A stretch of 64,000 nucleotides of DNA. It comes from Colius striatus. Its lineage: Eukaryota > Chordata > Aves > Coliiformes > Coliidae. Position 1 is the first letter of the stretch. Each line of letters starts with the position of its first letter. A program made the position numbers and the translations under genes. Below, piece by piece: positions 45,156 through 59,700 of this stretch. The stretch covers positions 868,001 through 932,000 of the forward strand of contig NC_084763.1 of assembly GCF_028858725.1 (NCBI RefSeq), read 5' to 3'. The notes beneath the pieces were generated by a model. It ran no database searches. It was given only the letters and a program-made list of their open reading frames with translations, and was not told the origin of the DNA.

Positions 45156-48100
45156 AAAAAAAAGAGAACCAACCTTCCACTAAATGGAAATCTAAGATGA
45201 ATTAATCATAGGAAAACGGGCCAGCCAACTTACCTCTGTGCTGTGTTTATTGCTACTTAACCTCTGCTGCTTGCTGCCTATTTCAGTCACTGGTTAATTG
45301 GCTTCACCTGGCTGATTAAGGCTCGTTGAGAACCTGCCCCAAGATGAAGGTGTGTCTGGTGGAGGAATATTTGTTGATGGGGTACATCTGTTCTCATCCT
45401 GCTTTTACTGTCTCTTTGCCTCTTTTGCCCCCCAAAAAGTAACTAAACAAAAGTTAACTCTGCCATGAAAAAGGCTCTTCTTTCAGGAAAGCAAGCTGCA
45501 GGTTATTTCGCCCCAGTCTGAATTCCACAGTGCTTGCAGCCAACAGCTGTGGGCAGAGCAGCCTTCTGTCTCCAAGCGAGTGGCTTCAAAATGTCACCTC
45601 CCAGATGAGAATGCCACTGGTCTGAAAGGAGATGTTCCAGGTGGAGGGCTGCAATTTTTGCTGCTGCAGAAAAGCAGCTGGGCTGCCAGTCAGCCCAAGG
45701 CAGTGAACAGCCTGTCTCACAACACTGCTGAGCAAGCACAGGCACGAGGCAGCATGGGCCCAAATTTTGGGGTAGCCCCTTTTGATGGAGCATGACCCAT
45801 GGACCTTTAAAATCGAAGACAGCTCTAATTTCAGGGCCTTGTGCAGGTGACCTGAGGTTGTGGAGTGCAGACCCAGGGGGTGAGAGGCAGATCCTGCTGG
45901 AATTTGAACTTGTGGTTCCAGGGAGTCTGGGCATTTCAACCCCAATCATAAACCAGCCTCTCTTGCTGCATTAATAATTGCACTATGAATAGAGAATCGG
46001 AGCTACCAGCTCAATATTTAGGAATAACAGTCTGTCAGTATATGGGGAAAGTTGCTAGGTTTAAATTATGTGCCCCCAAGGAACTGAAAGGGAGCTTGAG
46101 AAATGGAGGCACTTTACAATCACATGGATCGCACGAGTAAACATCCTGGGAATAAATAGTCTGTCCAGGATCAGCTATTTATTTCCTAAACTCCCAAGGG
46201 AGGTTCCTACAGGAATATTTTGAGAACTACACAAAAATTATTTAGAGATATTTCTGTCTGGGCAAAAAAGGAGAGAAAAGTAAAAAATAATTCCCAGTCC
46301 TTTCTAAACACAGAGGAGGCTGGAGCAACCCTCACCTCCCTCTGAATGTCAGTAACTAGCTTTCAAACCAGTGGGCTTGTGGCTTGGTGAGCAAACCCAC
46401 CAGGTCAGCTGTGCTGTGCCCTGCAGGGCTGGTTCCTTATATAGCCCCAAGCAGCAGCGGGGGTGGCTCTGCGCTCCACTGGCATTGTTTTACGTGTAGC
46501 TGAGGTCTGGGGGATGTGGGCTCGGCAGTGAGAAGGTTAATGGTTGGGCTTGATGAGCTTAAAGGTCTTTTCCAAACAGAATGACTCCATGGACACCTAA
46601 ATTAAGAGCCTTGCAAGCTGCTCCCACTGTTAGCCACGGTTTCTCCTGTGTCGTGCATGTTTGGGGTTTTATGAAGCAGTGGCAGGATGTTACAGGAGGG
46701 ATGTAACCACGCAGAGATCAGACACAAACCTATCCCAAATTAATGTGAGCAGGTGGAGCTCAGCAGACCAGGTATTACCTTCACCTTGGTGCATCTGGAG
46801 CCTGGTCATGAGATGCCCAAGCTCCGGCATGAGTGGCACCATGAAGGCTTCTTGCATCTTTCAAAGAGCGGCACGTGCAGTGTCCTGCACTCACACCTAT
46901 CCACCATGAGCCGTTCCTTCACTAAAGTGACCTTCCTTGGTGTGACCACCTTCCTCCTCAGTATTGCCTACCTGATATTCTGGAGCAGCAGCTCCACGGG
47001 CTTGGAGCCAGCTGCTTGGTCTGTGTTTACACACCTTCCTTCCTCTAGCTGTGTGATGCACGATGGCACAGGATCCTCGAACTGTAACGATGCACCTCTG
47101 TGTACACTACAGCACACCTCCCCTTGCTTTGTGTTCGTGGCTTGAAAGACTCCTTTGTTGGTCTCATTTTAGGAGATAACTTCATCTCCTTTCCTAAATT
47201 TGTTCCAAAGATAGTACATGTACGAGCTTGCTTTCCAGCAACTCTCATTTTTTTGCCTTTGGAAGGATTTCCCTGTGGTTGAAGCCTTCTGCTGAATTAT
47301 GGTGTTACGATCACTGGACAAAAATGCAGCACCTTTGCAGCTGTCAGAACGTCCCATTTTTCATCGTGGCAATGACCTTTTTTCTGGCCAGAGGCAAGGT
47401 CCATGTCTCTGGCTACAGTGTCTGGGAACAGCCCTAAATGTGGTATAATTTCCAGCCTGACTCCTGTCATAGGAGCATCCTGGACAGACGGTTTGGGGGT
47501 TTCATAACCCATCAGAAAAAAAAAGGCTCTGTCCTAGCAGTACACTGAGTCACGGCACGTGCCTCAGGTTACACACGTCTGCAGGTTTAGGGTAGTGTAC
47601 CTCTGCTATGGCTGGATGTGTCCAGATGGACAACAAGTCTGACCAAAACCTTGTCACACTGACTGTGTCACGGCTGCTCAGGACGTCAAACCCGTATTGA
47701 AAGAAGGGAATGACCTTCCATGCGACTAACTTCAGCGAGGGTTTGAGGAACGAGACGTGAACCATTGCAAATACTCTTAAATGCTTTTAACTTAGGTGTC
47801 AATGTTGTAAAACTATGACCCCCATGTCCCCCAGTGTCAGGGAACTGAAAGTGGCATTGTGACAGCCATTCCTTCTCCTGCATTCAGGCAACACTGGGGC
47901 TGAGTACACAAAGGCCTGAAGGAACACACCTTTATCCCTCACGGACGAGCTCAGTGCCACATCCCTCCTCAGCGAGGACCAGTTTTGCCCTCAGGTGCGG
48001 AGCTTGGTGTCTGTGTGAGAAGAGAGGATTAAGCTGTAAATATTTAAAGGTGCTACTGTCTTAAGATCCATTATAAAACCTTAAGGCATCAAAAGTCGGT

Positions 48101-51060
48101 GCCTCTCTTGGCTAAACACACTGGTAATATACAAGCAGCCACTGGAAAGCCATAGTGGGGAATGCCAAAGTGAGAAAAAGTATCATCCCTTTTAGCCAGA
48201 GGTCTGGCAGATTAATATTTGACTTGGAAAACTCTAATTACCTCAGTAGTAAGCAGCTAGGTACACTCCAATAGCAGCAGAGGTCATGGACCTTGACAAA
48301 CCAATGCGCCACCACCTGCCTTTGTAATTACGTCAATGACTCCTCTTCATTAGCTGCTTACCCGCTTCAGTCTCACCAGAGGGCCACAATGTGCTCTACC
48401 TGCACGTTGTTTATTCACCAGACGGTGTCCTATACAATTCCTACGTGTTTCTACACCCCAGAAGTCGATGGGAGTTAATATTCAACAGGGACCTTTCCTC
48501 AGGAACTCGCTGTGTGCTTTCTGATATGACTGCTCCTTTCTAATTGTGTTGGCAGTGCTGCCGAGGAGCACATAATATTATTGCCAAAGTTCAATAAACA
48601 TACAGAGTAACTATAGAGTTTGGGGGAAAACAGTCGGCGATGCTTCCCTGACCTTTGGCAACAGCGTGAGCACAGTTCGGCCAATGCCAAACAAATGTCT
48701 AACTGCAAATCTCTCAGCGACCAGAAAATGATGGATTTGCTTTATTTTATTACATCTAATAATAAACAAAAAATGCTGTGTTTGTGCAGTGCAGCAGCGT
48801 GGCCAGTCCTGTGCAGGAGGCCAGGCCAGACGGGGATCAATGGCTCTTTCTTGTCGCACTGGAGCGGCGCGGACGAATCCCCAGGTGGTCTGAGATGAGG
48901 GAAGGCTGATGAAGTCACCAGAGTCCCACTGACTGCGTTCTGCAATAGGGAAGCTCCCCTGCTTTGTCTCTGGCGCTGCAGGAACAGGTATGAGGGCCAC
49001 CATTGGCCTCTAAAAGCTGTGTCTAGTAAACCGAAAGATAAACATTGACAATAACCCGCGACTGCTCCTCTATCACTAGCTCCTCCTGCCTCTTCATTGC
49101 TGGCTCTCGGCTAAATCGTGGACCAGGGCCTGGGTGATAAGTACAGAAACAGCCTAAGCCTGGCAGGCTCATAGCAATGTCACTTTCTGTTCTCTGAGCC
49201 TGGAAACCTACGCAGACAGCTGCAGCTGATGGCAGAAACAATCTGCGCAGGGCTGGGCGTTTAGGATCACATCAGGACTCCTGTATCTCAAGATCCCCAT
49301 CCTCAGATGCTCTCTCCACAGTTCAGTGTGTTTACTGAGAGCCAGAATTGCCACAGACAATTTCCACTACATGGGTCACTTTCCAGCTATGGCTTTTGTT
49401 TGCTTGTTTTTGCCCCCATCAGAATGGCCCAAATGAGAACACAGCCCATGACTGGTACCTGGGTAACTGTTCCTTTCCATCGAACATCACGTTCTTCCAG
49501 CAGGAACAGAGCGTTAGGTGACCCACTGCCCTGGGGAATGGCTGTGAAACTGGAAGGCTCTGGCATAGACACCGTGGCAATGCACCAATAATGCCTGGAC
49601 GACGTACACTGTGTTCTCATTTTCCATTCTCCTCTCCTCTTCCAAATTGACAACATCCCCTGGTAACGTTTTTGGACAAGAACACCGGTCTCAGTCCTGG
49701 GTGATGCAGTCTCTCTGGAATTTCTCACTCAGGGAATGCATTTCTACAGCACAAACCGCCCAGCACTGAACTGCTGCTCCTGTCCAACAATGTAACCAGG
49801 GGATCTAAGCAACCCCCTGCTGGTCCTACCTCATTCTTCCAGGGAAACGAACGCTTGTGCGCTGTGATTCTGTCTCTGAAGCGATGCAGCTGTGCAATGG
49901 GGCATGGCAGGAAGGTGTTTCCAACTAATGAGCTGGGTAATCAATCCAGAACGCACACTATGTCATTAATAGATGTGTATGTACACGTTTGATATTGTAT
50001 CTCTCTGTATGTACACACAAAAGCGCCCCAAAACAGCACGGGGAGACGTACAGTTCAGTATTAAAGAGTCAAAACATCACTGTGGCAGAACAGACCCAGG
50101 GGGAGATGGAGGCCAGATTTCCAGCTTACTCTGACTGGAGGGCAGCTGTTCTGATGGACACTTCTGAAGATCTGGCACGCCGTCTTCCAGAGGGGAAGGG
50201 GAAAACAACACAAGAAAGGCTACACGAGGCCTCAAGCACTTCTCACCGGCGCAAGGGCAAACCAAGAACAGCTCCATCACAGCCGCTGTCATCACAGTAA
50301 TTCCGTGCGGCTCACGCTGTGCTCTCTAACCTGCAAGAGGAACAGCTGGGGAGCCCGAGCCGAGCCTTTGGAATAAAACCTCTTGCATCTGAGCCCAGGC
50401 TGTTTCCATCACTGGGGACTCTGCACTTCCAAGTTATCTCAGGGCATATCTGCACGGACAGGCGTGACGGGCCCGAGCGCCTCCGCTCCCGCTCCGAGCT
50501 GGCCAGATGGGAGCCTGCGCTGCTTTGGAAGCCGTACAGTCCAAGTGCTTTGGTCCTGTGCCCAAGCTTGCGGAGGCTCTTCAGAGACACACGTTACCTG
50601 TGTAACGTACCAACGTTCAGATGCCTTCTGAGTTAAACCCGCGGGGCTCTGCACATCGGCCGGCCCCGTATCCTGCGCGACACAGGCTGCCTGTGCAAGC
50701 CACGCTCGGCCCGAGTTGGCCAAGTATTCCTGGCTCGTGGAAAGGGAGGCATGAGCTTCCCCCTCCCCGTCTTCTGGTCTACGTGGCCAGTATTTTGCCA
50801 GTACTTGCACATGTTTACTTTCTTGTGCTTGCACAAGGGATGGAGCACTTGGCCCAAGGCGGCTTCCGCTGCAGTCAACGCAGAGAGTCAACAAGGCTCA
50901 CAGGGGAGCCGAACTGCTCCCACGAGGTTCTTCAGTTCAAAGCAATCGTGAAAGCAGAGTCACAGGATCCCTAGACGCGTGTTCTTGGTCTGAAGGCTGA
51001 GAGGGCGCAGTTGGACCCTCTGAGAGGCACAGGGTAATGACCTTGATTAAAAACACGAAG
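45156..51060. other. Intergenic region between the ADCY1 3' end and the CCDC201-like gene
   Basis: 5.9 kb with one CR1 tail and no gene I can support. A 130-codon plus frame (46753-47145) contains a hydrophobic stretch but no recognisable family and is treated as doubtful. The promoter of the CCDC201-like gene should lie in the first few hundred bases; no TATA box or CpG island stands out. Confidence 0.6.
46503..46593 (+). mobile_element. CR1 LINE terminal fragment, plus orientation
   Basis: GGCTCGGCAGTGAGAAGG, TTAATGGTTGGGCTTGATGA and GCTTAAAGGTCTTTTCCAAA then AGAATGACTCCATGG match the last 90 bp of a CR1 element. Confidence 0.88.
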
Positions 51061-51085
51061 CCGAAGCGACAATCCCAAACAGCTG

Positions 51086-51091
51086 TTTATT
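51086..51091 (-). terminator. Putative distal ADCY1 polyadenylation signal
   Basis: AATAAA on the minus strand in GCTTGAATAAACAGCTG, preceded upstream by a long AU-rich block (51.09-51.45 kb). The sequence beyond it becomes less AT-rich, as expected after a transcript end. Confidence 0.55.
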
Positions 51092-53564
51092 CAAGCAAAT
51101 TTTTTTTTCCTTTATTTTTAATCAGATTCCAGAAATTATAATAGTGCAAACACTCAGTATAAAAGTTGCAATAAGAAATTTACATTCACATTCAACATTT
51201 CAGTCCATTCACTTTTTAACATAAAAATAGGACAAATATTCAATTGCTCTTCTCAATGTAACAATCCTGAAAAAGACTGGAAGATACTCTACAGTTTTCT
51301 ATTTACATAAAAATAGACCCGTATTATTAATGCAAATCTATCATCAGAAGTTACCCAGCGTCAAGTTATTGTATTGTACTAGGTATATACATACATATAT
51401 ATAGGGTGTATAGCTATATAGGTATAAAAAATATTTATAGGTTCGGTGGACTACAGTAGTTGGGAAAAATGACACCCTGACTTGCTGGTTCAGTCCTTAA
51501 AGTCAGGACGGTGCCTCCGATTCACCTGCAAAACTGTTTCTGTCGTTCCCATGTTTCTCCTCCTGGTCCCTTTGAAGTCACTGGCAACACTCCACTTGAC
51601 ATCAGTGGGAGAGGAGCAGGCGTTAAGAGTAAGGTCTGACAGTCGAAGTGAGTGTTTCCAGTCACCTCACTGGGCTGCAAATCCGACTCAAAGATCTCCT
51701 GACGCCAATTAAAGGGAGGGAAGGATGCACTGGGTTTCCCCTTTGAGGAGTGGAATATTTCTACATCGTGCTGACACTTTGTTTTGCTTTGTTTCCCAAA
51801 GTCTAATCAGAATATCCAAGTTAGTGTGGAAGCATTGCAAACACCTGCAGGTTACGCAGCTGGTAAGGCTGCTCTTCTTACTGTGTCCTTCAACCAGCCT
51901 TAGAAAACCCCAAGACTGTCTCTTTCCTTGCTCTTGTTTGTTTGATAAAGAGTGGCACCCAGACGCAGGCAACACGACTGAAATGGGTTTGCATGCACCC
52001 AGTCCAGGGCTAGGGACGAAGAACTGGGCTGCCTCACTGTGTGCCGCTCCTTCGGGGAGGAGAGCAGGGTCAAGCTGGTGCCTGCACTCCTGCCACGGGG
52101 TACATGTAGCCCTTTCAGGTTTGCTGTCACATGTGCTGCTTCCTAACCAGATTCTCTCAAAGCTCTTTCCACCTGAACACCTAGGAGGTGAAAAATGTGC
52201 TTTCCGAAAATGCAGGCAGGCATGCCTGGCTCCTTTGCCTCTTGGTGCTGTGTCACTATCACATTTAAATACACCCAGGAGGCTGAAAATGCTGGGTAAG
52301 CCCACAACAGACACCGTGCCATCACGTGTGGGCAGAACCATTCTGCACGTTGAACACAAGATCCACGTGCCTTTTGGCTTCCTGCCTTAGGCTGCTGAAC
52401 GTTTCAACACAAAGCCAAGAAGGACCCATGTATGCTTTTAAATCTTTCCAATCAGCAGATCAGAAAAACACCTGGCATCTCGTTTCCAAGCAGAACCTAT
52501 GGCAGTGCACCAGAAGGGCAAAAATGAACCTCCTGAGAGCAGAGAGCACCAGCACCAACCAGCAGGACAAATCCAGGCAGACATGAGCTGATGCACAAGT
52601 GTTAGTGGCTAGAGATGTTAAGGGATGAGCCAAATTTGGCTGAAATCTGCTTGAAACTGTGAAATGTGGGCATCAGTACCGTTTTGCACCCTTACCCATA
52701 CTCTGGGTACAACCCTACACACAAGTGTATTATGGAAAGAGAACACCCAGGATGAGGTTCTGAACCTCTTTTGGGATGTCACTGAAAGCAGCATCACCAC
52801 TCTGTAACTCTCTGCATTGGGTTAGATTATACTAGAAATGGTAACAGCTCTTGGACTCTGCCTTTTAGACCAGGAGCTCCAAAGCATTACTTTCATCCTT
52901 GAGGCGTTCTGTAACATTTTCCAAAGCTACCTCTGTGTTACAAGCAGGAAGGAATTCCACGTGGACAACGAGTTTCTACCCTAACAGTTTAAACCTGGAG
53001 CTCTGAAGCCATTTTGTGATGGCAGGGGTAATTCACTTTCACCTACACCTCACTGAAAATCCTCAGCGTGCTGCTGGGGTGGCATCTGGAACTGAAGGAC
53101 AGACAAGCCTGGCACCCGTGTGCGCTGAGGAGCCAAAGACACGAGCAATCGCCTCAACAGCTTCTCTCAACTGATGCCACCAGTGATGGCTCTGGGACGG
53201 AAGCAGCAGGTCAGGCACTTGGAAGTAAGACACGATGGTGTGCGCAGCCCCAGGAGTTAAAGCACACCTCAGCCTCGCCTGCGACGAGCACTGTGAGCTG
53301 TTGCTCCAGCAGCAGGACAAGCTCTGCCCAGCAAACGTGGCACTGCGGTTACAAGCTGCACGTAAAGTGTTCTGCATGGTTTTGATCAACGTGTTGCGGA
53401 AGCCTGTTCAGGTAAGGAGGGCAGACGGCTTTCTCAAGGGAGCTCCAAACTATCTGGGCAGACCTTTTTCTGCAGAAGTCAGCTCGCTGTATGTGCTGAG
53501 CTTCCTAGGACATCTGCTCTTCCTTAGCTTGGACCCACACACACCCGCGTGTGGCCGCCCTCCG

Positions 53565-53645
53565 CGAACACGTGGAGCACTCCTTGCGCCCACACACCTC
53601 TGCGGACACATGGAGCACTCCTTGCGCCCACACACCTCTGCTGGG
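53565..53645. repeat. 38-bp short tandem duplication
   Basis: GGAGCACTCCTTGCGCCCAC occurs twice with a 38-bp offset (first copies at about 53574 and 53612), followed each time by ACACCTCTGC. A partial third copy precedes them. Confidence 0.8.
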
Positions 53646-56239
53646 AGTAAACCAAAGTTGGAAAGAAAGCAGTAAAAAAGCTTCACAGTGATGCAGCACT
53701 GTTTGCTCCTTCGGTTTTATGCCGGTGTGACACATCTGATGCCACAGAAGGCATAAACCGGCGATCCCAACATAAAGAAGCAGATCCTCCAGCATGCAGT
53801 AAGGCACAAGCAAAATCAAGTCCCTTCCTGTGCATTAACCAGTGCTGATCCCCATTTCAAGGTGCTTCCCCGTGATCAGAAAACAGGCATTAGAGGTGAC
53901 AGCCCCCAGCTGCTTCTAGTAATCCCTGTGGAGATGCCGACAGCAGTCCACTGAGAGACCCTGAACTCTCCCGCACGTGAGCACATCTGGGGACTCAGGA
54001 ATGGATCTGGCCACACAGCTAAACACGAGCCTTATTCTTGTTGCACTGGCAATCTGGTTGAGTACTCTGCCAACTCAGATCCTCAAGACCCGTCCCGTGT
54101 CACTGAGAGCTTGACTCACCGCTGACTTTAGGGCGAGAGTGCTGGCTGTTCCCTTTCAGCAGCTGCTCTCTCACAGGCTGCTTTTCTTTTTGCCGTTTTG
54201 TTCTCCTGCTAATTTTGTGCCCTTTTTTTTTCTTTTCCCTGGATTTTTTGCCCTTTCCCCTTGTTTCTGTACTTCCACTGAGCAGATTACAAGTCACGCC
54301 AGGCCACCCAAGCAGTGTGAAATTTCAAGGAGCAACAGGCAGCCTCCCCGTTCTATGCACTTTGTTTTTCATGTCCTTACACCTTGATTTGGACGTGGCC
54401 TGAAAACTCAGTGAGAGATGGGATTAAGAGGAGCAAAGAGCTAAAAAAGCCTGCAGAGAGTTCTGGAAATAGCCAACCATGAACAGGGTCAGGGTGGGGA
54501 AGCACAATCCAGATCATCATAAGTTGCAACAATTATGCCACAGTGAGCCTAAAACCCACTGAATTTGAGATCCTAGCTCCGGACTGTGGGAAACCCTGAA
54601 CTGCTGTATGAAGCCAATCGTCAGGTAGTGGCTCTTGCATGCAGGCAGCTGGGAGACGTATGGACCTAGATCCTAACTTAGGATGACACAAGTACTTGCA
54701 GAAGCTGTAACTGCTTAGTCAACCCCACAGCCACCTGGTTAAGCAAACAAAGGAAGGGATTCCTAAGGCCTGCTAAAAACGGGCTCAAATCCGTCAAACA
54801 CAAAAAGTCCTTATTGAACCCGCTGTAGAAAGCGTTCACAGTTCACACCCTTTCTCCTCTGCCATACTCCTGCCATTCTCCTCCTTCCTCACACAGCAAT
54901 TAGATGATAAGCGACTCGGAAAGCAGCCCCGAGACGACGTGACACAGGCGCGGCGACTTCAGAAGCGACGCACGCAGAGTACCTCCAGCATTTACCATTC
55001 TGTCCAGCAGCCAGATGGGAAGAAAACCAGCTAGAGGCTATGGATTTCTCACTCCTCTGTCACCAACTGCCAGGGAACCCAGTGAACCCTTCCCCTCGTA
55101 GTCCTGTTGAACACCTTCTGCTTGGCAACAGAAGCCATTTGGAACATGAGTCAAAAGAAATGTATCAGAAATAAGGCAACGGAATGACTTTTTATATATA
55201 TATACACACATACATATGTATGTACCCAGGAAAGCAACCTCTTTGCGCTGTGTACTTTTCACATACAATAACTTATTACCACCTATAGGAACATACTCTG
55301 GGTAACGTCCATGGGCCAGATTCACCTCCTTTACTTTCAGTAGCGTTGCACCTGCATCCAGCAACGATGGATTTGACACTTGTTCCTTCTTGATGACAAT
55401 ACCACATCCAATGCAGTATCACAGAACACCCCTCGAACGGCAGATATTACACCATTACGAACTAGAACATCTGCTTGCTTTTTTATATTACAGTAAGTAA
55501 GAGTTTATTGCTTCTAATGACCGGAAGGTACCTTATGAAGACAGCATAGATGTCGGTAACACTTCTCACATACTGCATTATGGATCTCGGAACACTGAGG
55601 TTTGGCAGACCACGACCGTTAAACTATGTGTTTTTCTTCTTCTTGGTTTGCTGTTTGCACTTGGGTTTGGCTTTTGCTGAACGCACATGCAACTAGTGGA
55701 TTTAACTCTGTGCCAGAAGTGATGTGTCAGAAAACATTTAGGAAAAATGTACTGCTTCGCTTTGCTTTACCGAGGTCAGGCAGAAGTGGCATGCAGTAGA
55801 TCGCAAGGAAAAGCAAAAGGACGCCCATTCCCAAAGGGTTTATAATCTCCATGCACATGTAAAACGCCTCTTACAAAAACCGTTACCGGTTGTTAAAAGT
55901 GTGCCTCTTTGCCTCTTTTTATACAAGTGTACATGCAATTACCTGTCGCGGCTAAAACTATTTACAAAAACCTCATCATACAATTACATCCCTTAAAGTG
56001 AGTAATACATGAAAGGCCAATGTTTTCTGTCGTTCTGTAACACTGTACAAGATTAAAAATAAATAAGGCATTATAATACAGGTTTATCACAAATTGAAAA
56101 ACGTCAGTTTTCACTGTTCATACAAAACTCTGACTGGAAAGGATGTTATGGCTAAATTGTCCTCCTGCCCGGGCAGAACGCACACAGAACCTGGGCTTGC
56201 TGATGTGAAGGAAAGCGACAAGCAGGAATCCAGCACGTG

Positions 56240-56720
56240 AAGGTGACCCGCGCCACTGGCCACCGTGCCCAGAGCCCTCGGGGCAGCGGGACGGCACCGG
56301 CCGCGTCGCGCTTCCCTCCCGACGCCGGCCCCCGAGCCCTGCCCCGGCCCCACAGAGAAACCGCAGGCTAAAGCGTGGGGCGGACGGGGGCGTGTGACCC
56401 GCTCCGGGTGACGGCGCTGTGAAACATGCCAGGAGGCACGGCTGTGACCCAAAGCAGAGCCCGGCCCTCGCAAGCCCCGCTCCCGACCTTCACGGGCGTG
56501 CTAAACCGACAGTGGGGCCCGCGGGTGCAGAAAGGGCGCGCGGCTCAGCCCTAGCCAGCGGAAGCTTTGGGCTCCCAGGCTCCCCTAGTAGAAAGCGAGG
56601 GAGGATTTGTGTGTGTTTGAGCGAAGGTGAGGGCCTTCACTCAAGCGCCGCCACCAAATGACAAGGGAGCGCGAGCTGCCGCGGCGGGAAGCGGCTGCAG
56701 GACACAACGCATCTCTCGGG
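56240..56720. other. CpG-rich island-like patch inside the putative ADCY1 3' UTR
   Basis: About 480 bp of high G+C with many CpG (for example GGCCGCGTCGCGC at about 56298 and GCTGCCGCGGCGGGAAGCGG at about 56675), in a surrounding of average composition. It is not a tandem repeat. It may be an unannotated promoter or a conserved GC-rich UTR segment. Confidence 0.55.
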
Positions 56721-59700
56721 CTGTGGAAACAGCTTTCTACCCAATGCCAATGGCAAATGTCTGCAAACACCTGGCCAGTAATCCAAACAAACACCAAGCT
56801 GGAATCTCAGCAGAGAACAACAATCTTACAAAAACCATTTGAAGATGAAGGCAGCACAGGAACACTTTGACATCAGCTCCCGAGACAGCGAAGCCTGGAG
56901 GTCTCCCATACTTATCTCCTCACACAAACAGCTAAAGACTTGGATTATTACTATTATCTGAATGAGAAAACGTGCAAACTGATGTGAAACATTGTGCTTG
57001 CTACTGGCAGACACCGACGTGCCAAAACAGCATCCCTCTGTTGCAGGGCTCGGGTCTGCTCCCTGTTTCAAGCTAACAGTTGCATGAAACAGGGAACAGA
57101 AGTGCAGGAGGCCGTTCTGCCCTCAATGCAACGAGTTACTCCCCTCAGTCAAATGTGAGGGACTCTTGGGGACCGTGGGGCAGAATCGACTCCCTGGCTG
57201 GGGCTACAGCAAGGTCACCCAGAGCTCAATCAGGAAAGCAATAGATGCGAGACAGGACACACAACCGCCTGCGCTGAGGTGGCCACACGCAAGCCAAATC
57301 CCACAGAAAGCCAAGGAGATCCCTCTGCTGACTTCCAGGGACACTGCAGTGGGCCGTGTTTCACCTTAGCCAATCGCCAATAAAGATTTGATGACGAGCT
57401 TCTGTAATTTGGCAGAAAATGTGCATTTCTGGGGCTACCAGAAGCGTTACTACCCCCCCTTCGTGTACAGATCTTAGCAAACATACCAAAGAACGTGGAA
57501 GGGCAGAGAGATTGAATCTGTCACTTAAAGCTGTCACAAGAGAGCTAAAATGAAGCAAGCACAGAGAAGGAAAAGGGGAAAACTCAGTCTGAAGAGGGAA
57601 GGGAAGCATGAAGACAAGAGCCCGGCTTCACTGTCTCCTGACTCGCAGGGGCATTACTTTTCCCTGCTGGAATGGCTGCTGAGCACTGCCTGTCATTTCA
57701 CACAGCTGATCTCGTGACTTGTGCCTTGTCTCAACTTTCTCTGTACTGCTCAGTCCAGAACTAGAACAAACCCAGCAAGGACAACCGCCGCAACAAAAGC
57801 ATGAGAAACGTCAGAACACTGTCCCCCAACGCACCAGCAGTGACGGTGGAAGTCAGCACGTGCACACTGGACCGGCTGCAGCACCCAGGAGCCATCCTGG
57901 TCCACTCAACCTGCTCGGGAGCCACAGACCTCCCGCAAAAGGCCCCAGTGAGAAGCTGATGGAGGACTGCAGCCATCCTCTCCTTTCCATCCAACATGGA
58001 AAAACGTCCTTACAGAACACACCTGCCTCCAGTTTGACTGCTGGAGAGGAGGACCTGGCTCAGAAAAACCTCTGGAGTAATTCTACCAGCATCTGCTAAT
58101 CTTGAAATGTTCAAATGAAGAATCCAAAGTTACCTTGCCACATGATCTTCCACTGACACGGCTCCAGGACCGGGCTGGGAATGAGTCTGGGAATGAGAAC
58201 TGTCCCAGCAGCGTCAGCACAGGAGACAAGTCATTTCTGCTCCCTGCCCACGATCACAGAAACAATGGCAACGTGCCTCTGCCTTGGACCTACTGAAACA
58301 GGAACCAAGAAATGAATTCCTTGTAATCTTTTGGGGTGGGTGAATGGCTGTGTTTGTTCCACGTGCCCATGTGCTAGCAGACCTTCCTCTCAGGCTCTGA
58401 AGATGCTTTTAATAACAGTACAGGTAAAAATAATGTCTAATCACCGGTGAAACTGTGCTGAACTCACTGACTCAAAACCAGTGTAACTTGGGCTCTTTGT
58501 CAGTGGAACTAACGACATGGCACATAATGCTTTCCATTTGGGTTAAATATTTCACTTGCCTGGGTGATGATGACTTAGTTCTTACAAACCTTTAAGAAAA
58601 CACAGATGTGCAGTGTGCTTTACATGGACTGCTCCACTTAATTACGTAAACAGTTGTCCTTTTAAATCTGTGTTCTCTACATCTATTTATTTAAATGGCT
58701 TTGAATGCCTCAAAGACAGAAAAGTTATTCTAGAAGGACCCTGCAGAACTGGATACCAGCTGGGGAGACCAAGAAGTGCAGCAACCTCCGTCACATCAGC
58801 CAGGGTGCTTGCACCTGGGACAGCCAGGAAGCAACTCTCAGCTTTTTGTAGTCCCTTTAATCACAAGGCTAATTTTGCTAACTTTGTAAGCAAGCACCTA
58901 GCTGCCAGGGTACATCACAGTTAACTTCAAACCCTGATGAAAACCAGCAGGGTCCCACCACAGCCTGACGTGGCTGCACGGAGAAGGGAAACTCCTGCGC
59001 CGTTTCTGTAACTGTTTGGTATTTTGGGGTGGTATTTTCACTAATTCATTAACTAATTGTTTTGTGGTTAATGGGAAGTAGTGCAGTTTTGTGTGTTCTC
59101 AGGCAATGTAAAGTTTTGCCTCTCTTTTGGGAAGCACCGAGGCTGGTTTAGCTTGTGCATCCCCAACCAGCACAGCACGGTCCCTCCAGCATGGGGCTGC
59201 TCTCCACTCTGCGCATCCACATCAGTGTTTCAACATGAACCTGTGAACGATACGATGTGGGCTGCATTAAAGGGGAGGAAAACAAACCCCACAGCAGTCA
59301 AAATCTGTTCCCTTTTACGCAGATTAAGAGCAGACCTCTGTCTCCTCATTTGGGCAGAGCTTGACCGTGCTTGTTTCTCAGCACTACAGCTTTCTAGAGT
59401 GGCACGGCCTTGAAGAGTGAGCCTGGGCAGAATCGAGAGATAATAAAACTGCTGCATAAATTTAAAAATCAATTAAGACGTAAGACTGTGCTGGCAGATG
59501 CAGATGGCACAAACCTAGCAAGGGCCTGCTTGTCCCCGGCAGCACACGGCGACACTTCGAGGGGCTCGGGAAGGTGAAGCTAGGCGAGCTAAACGCTGGG
59601 AGCGAGCCACAGGACCTGTGCTGTGTGTAAAAGCCTGGAATAATGCCATCCCTCTGCCCTCGGGTAAAGTCAGTGATGGACATGGGGGAATGTTTCTGTA

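Noticed and set aside
51725-52390. Opposed 216- and 221-codon frames on the two strands
   Set aside because: Mirror-image open frames with no domain, no splice context and ordinary composition; probably chance within the putative ADCY1 3' UTR.
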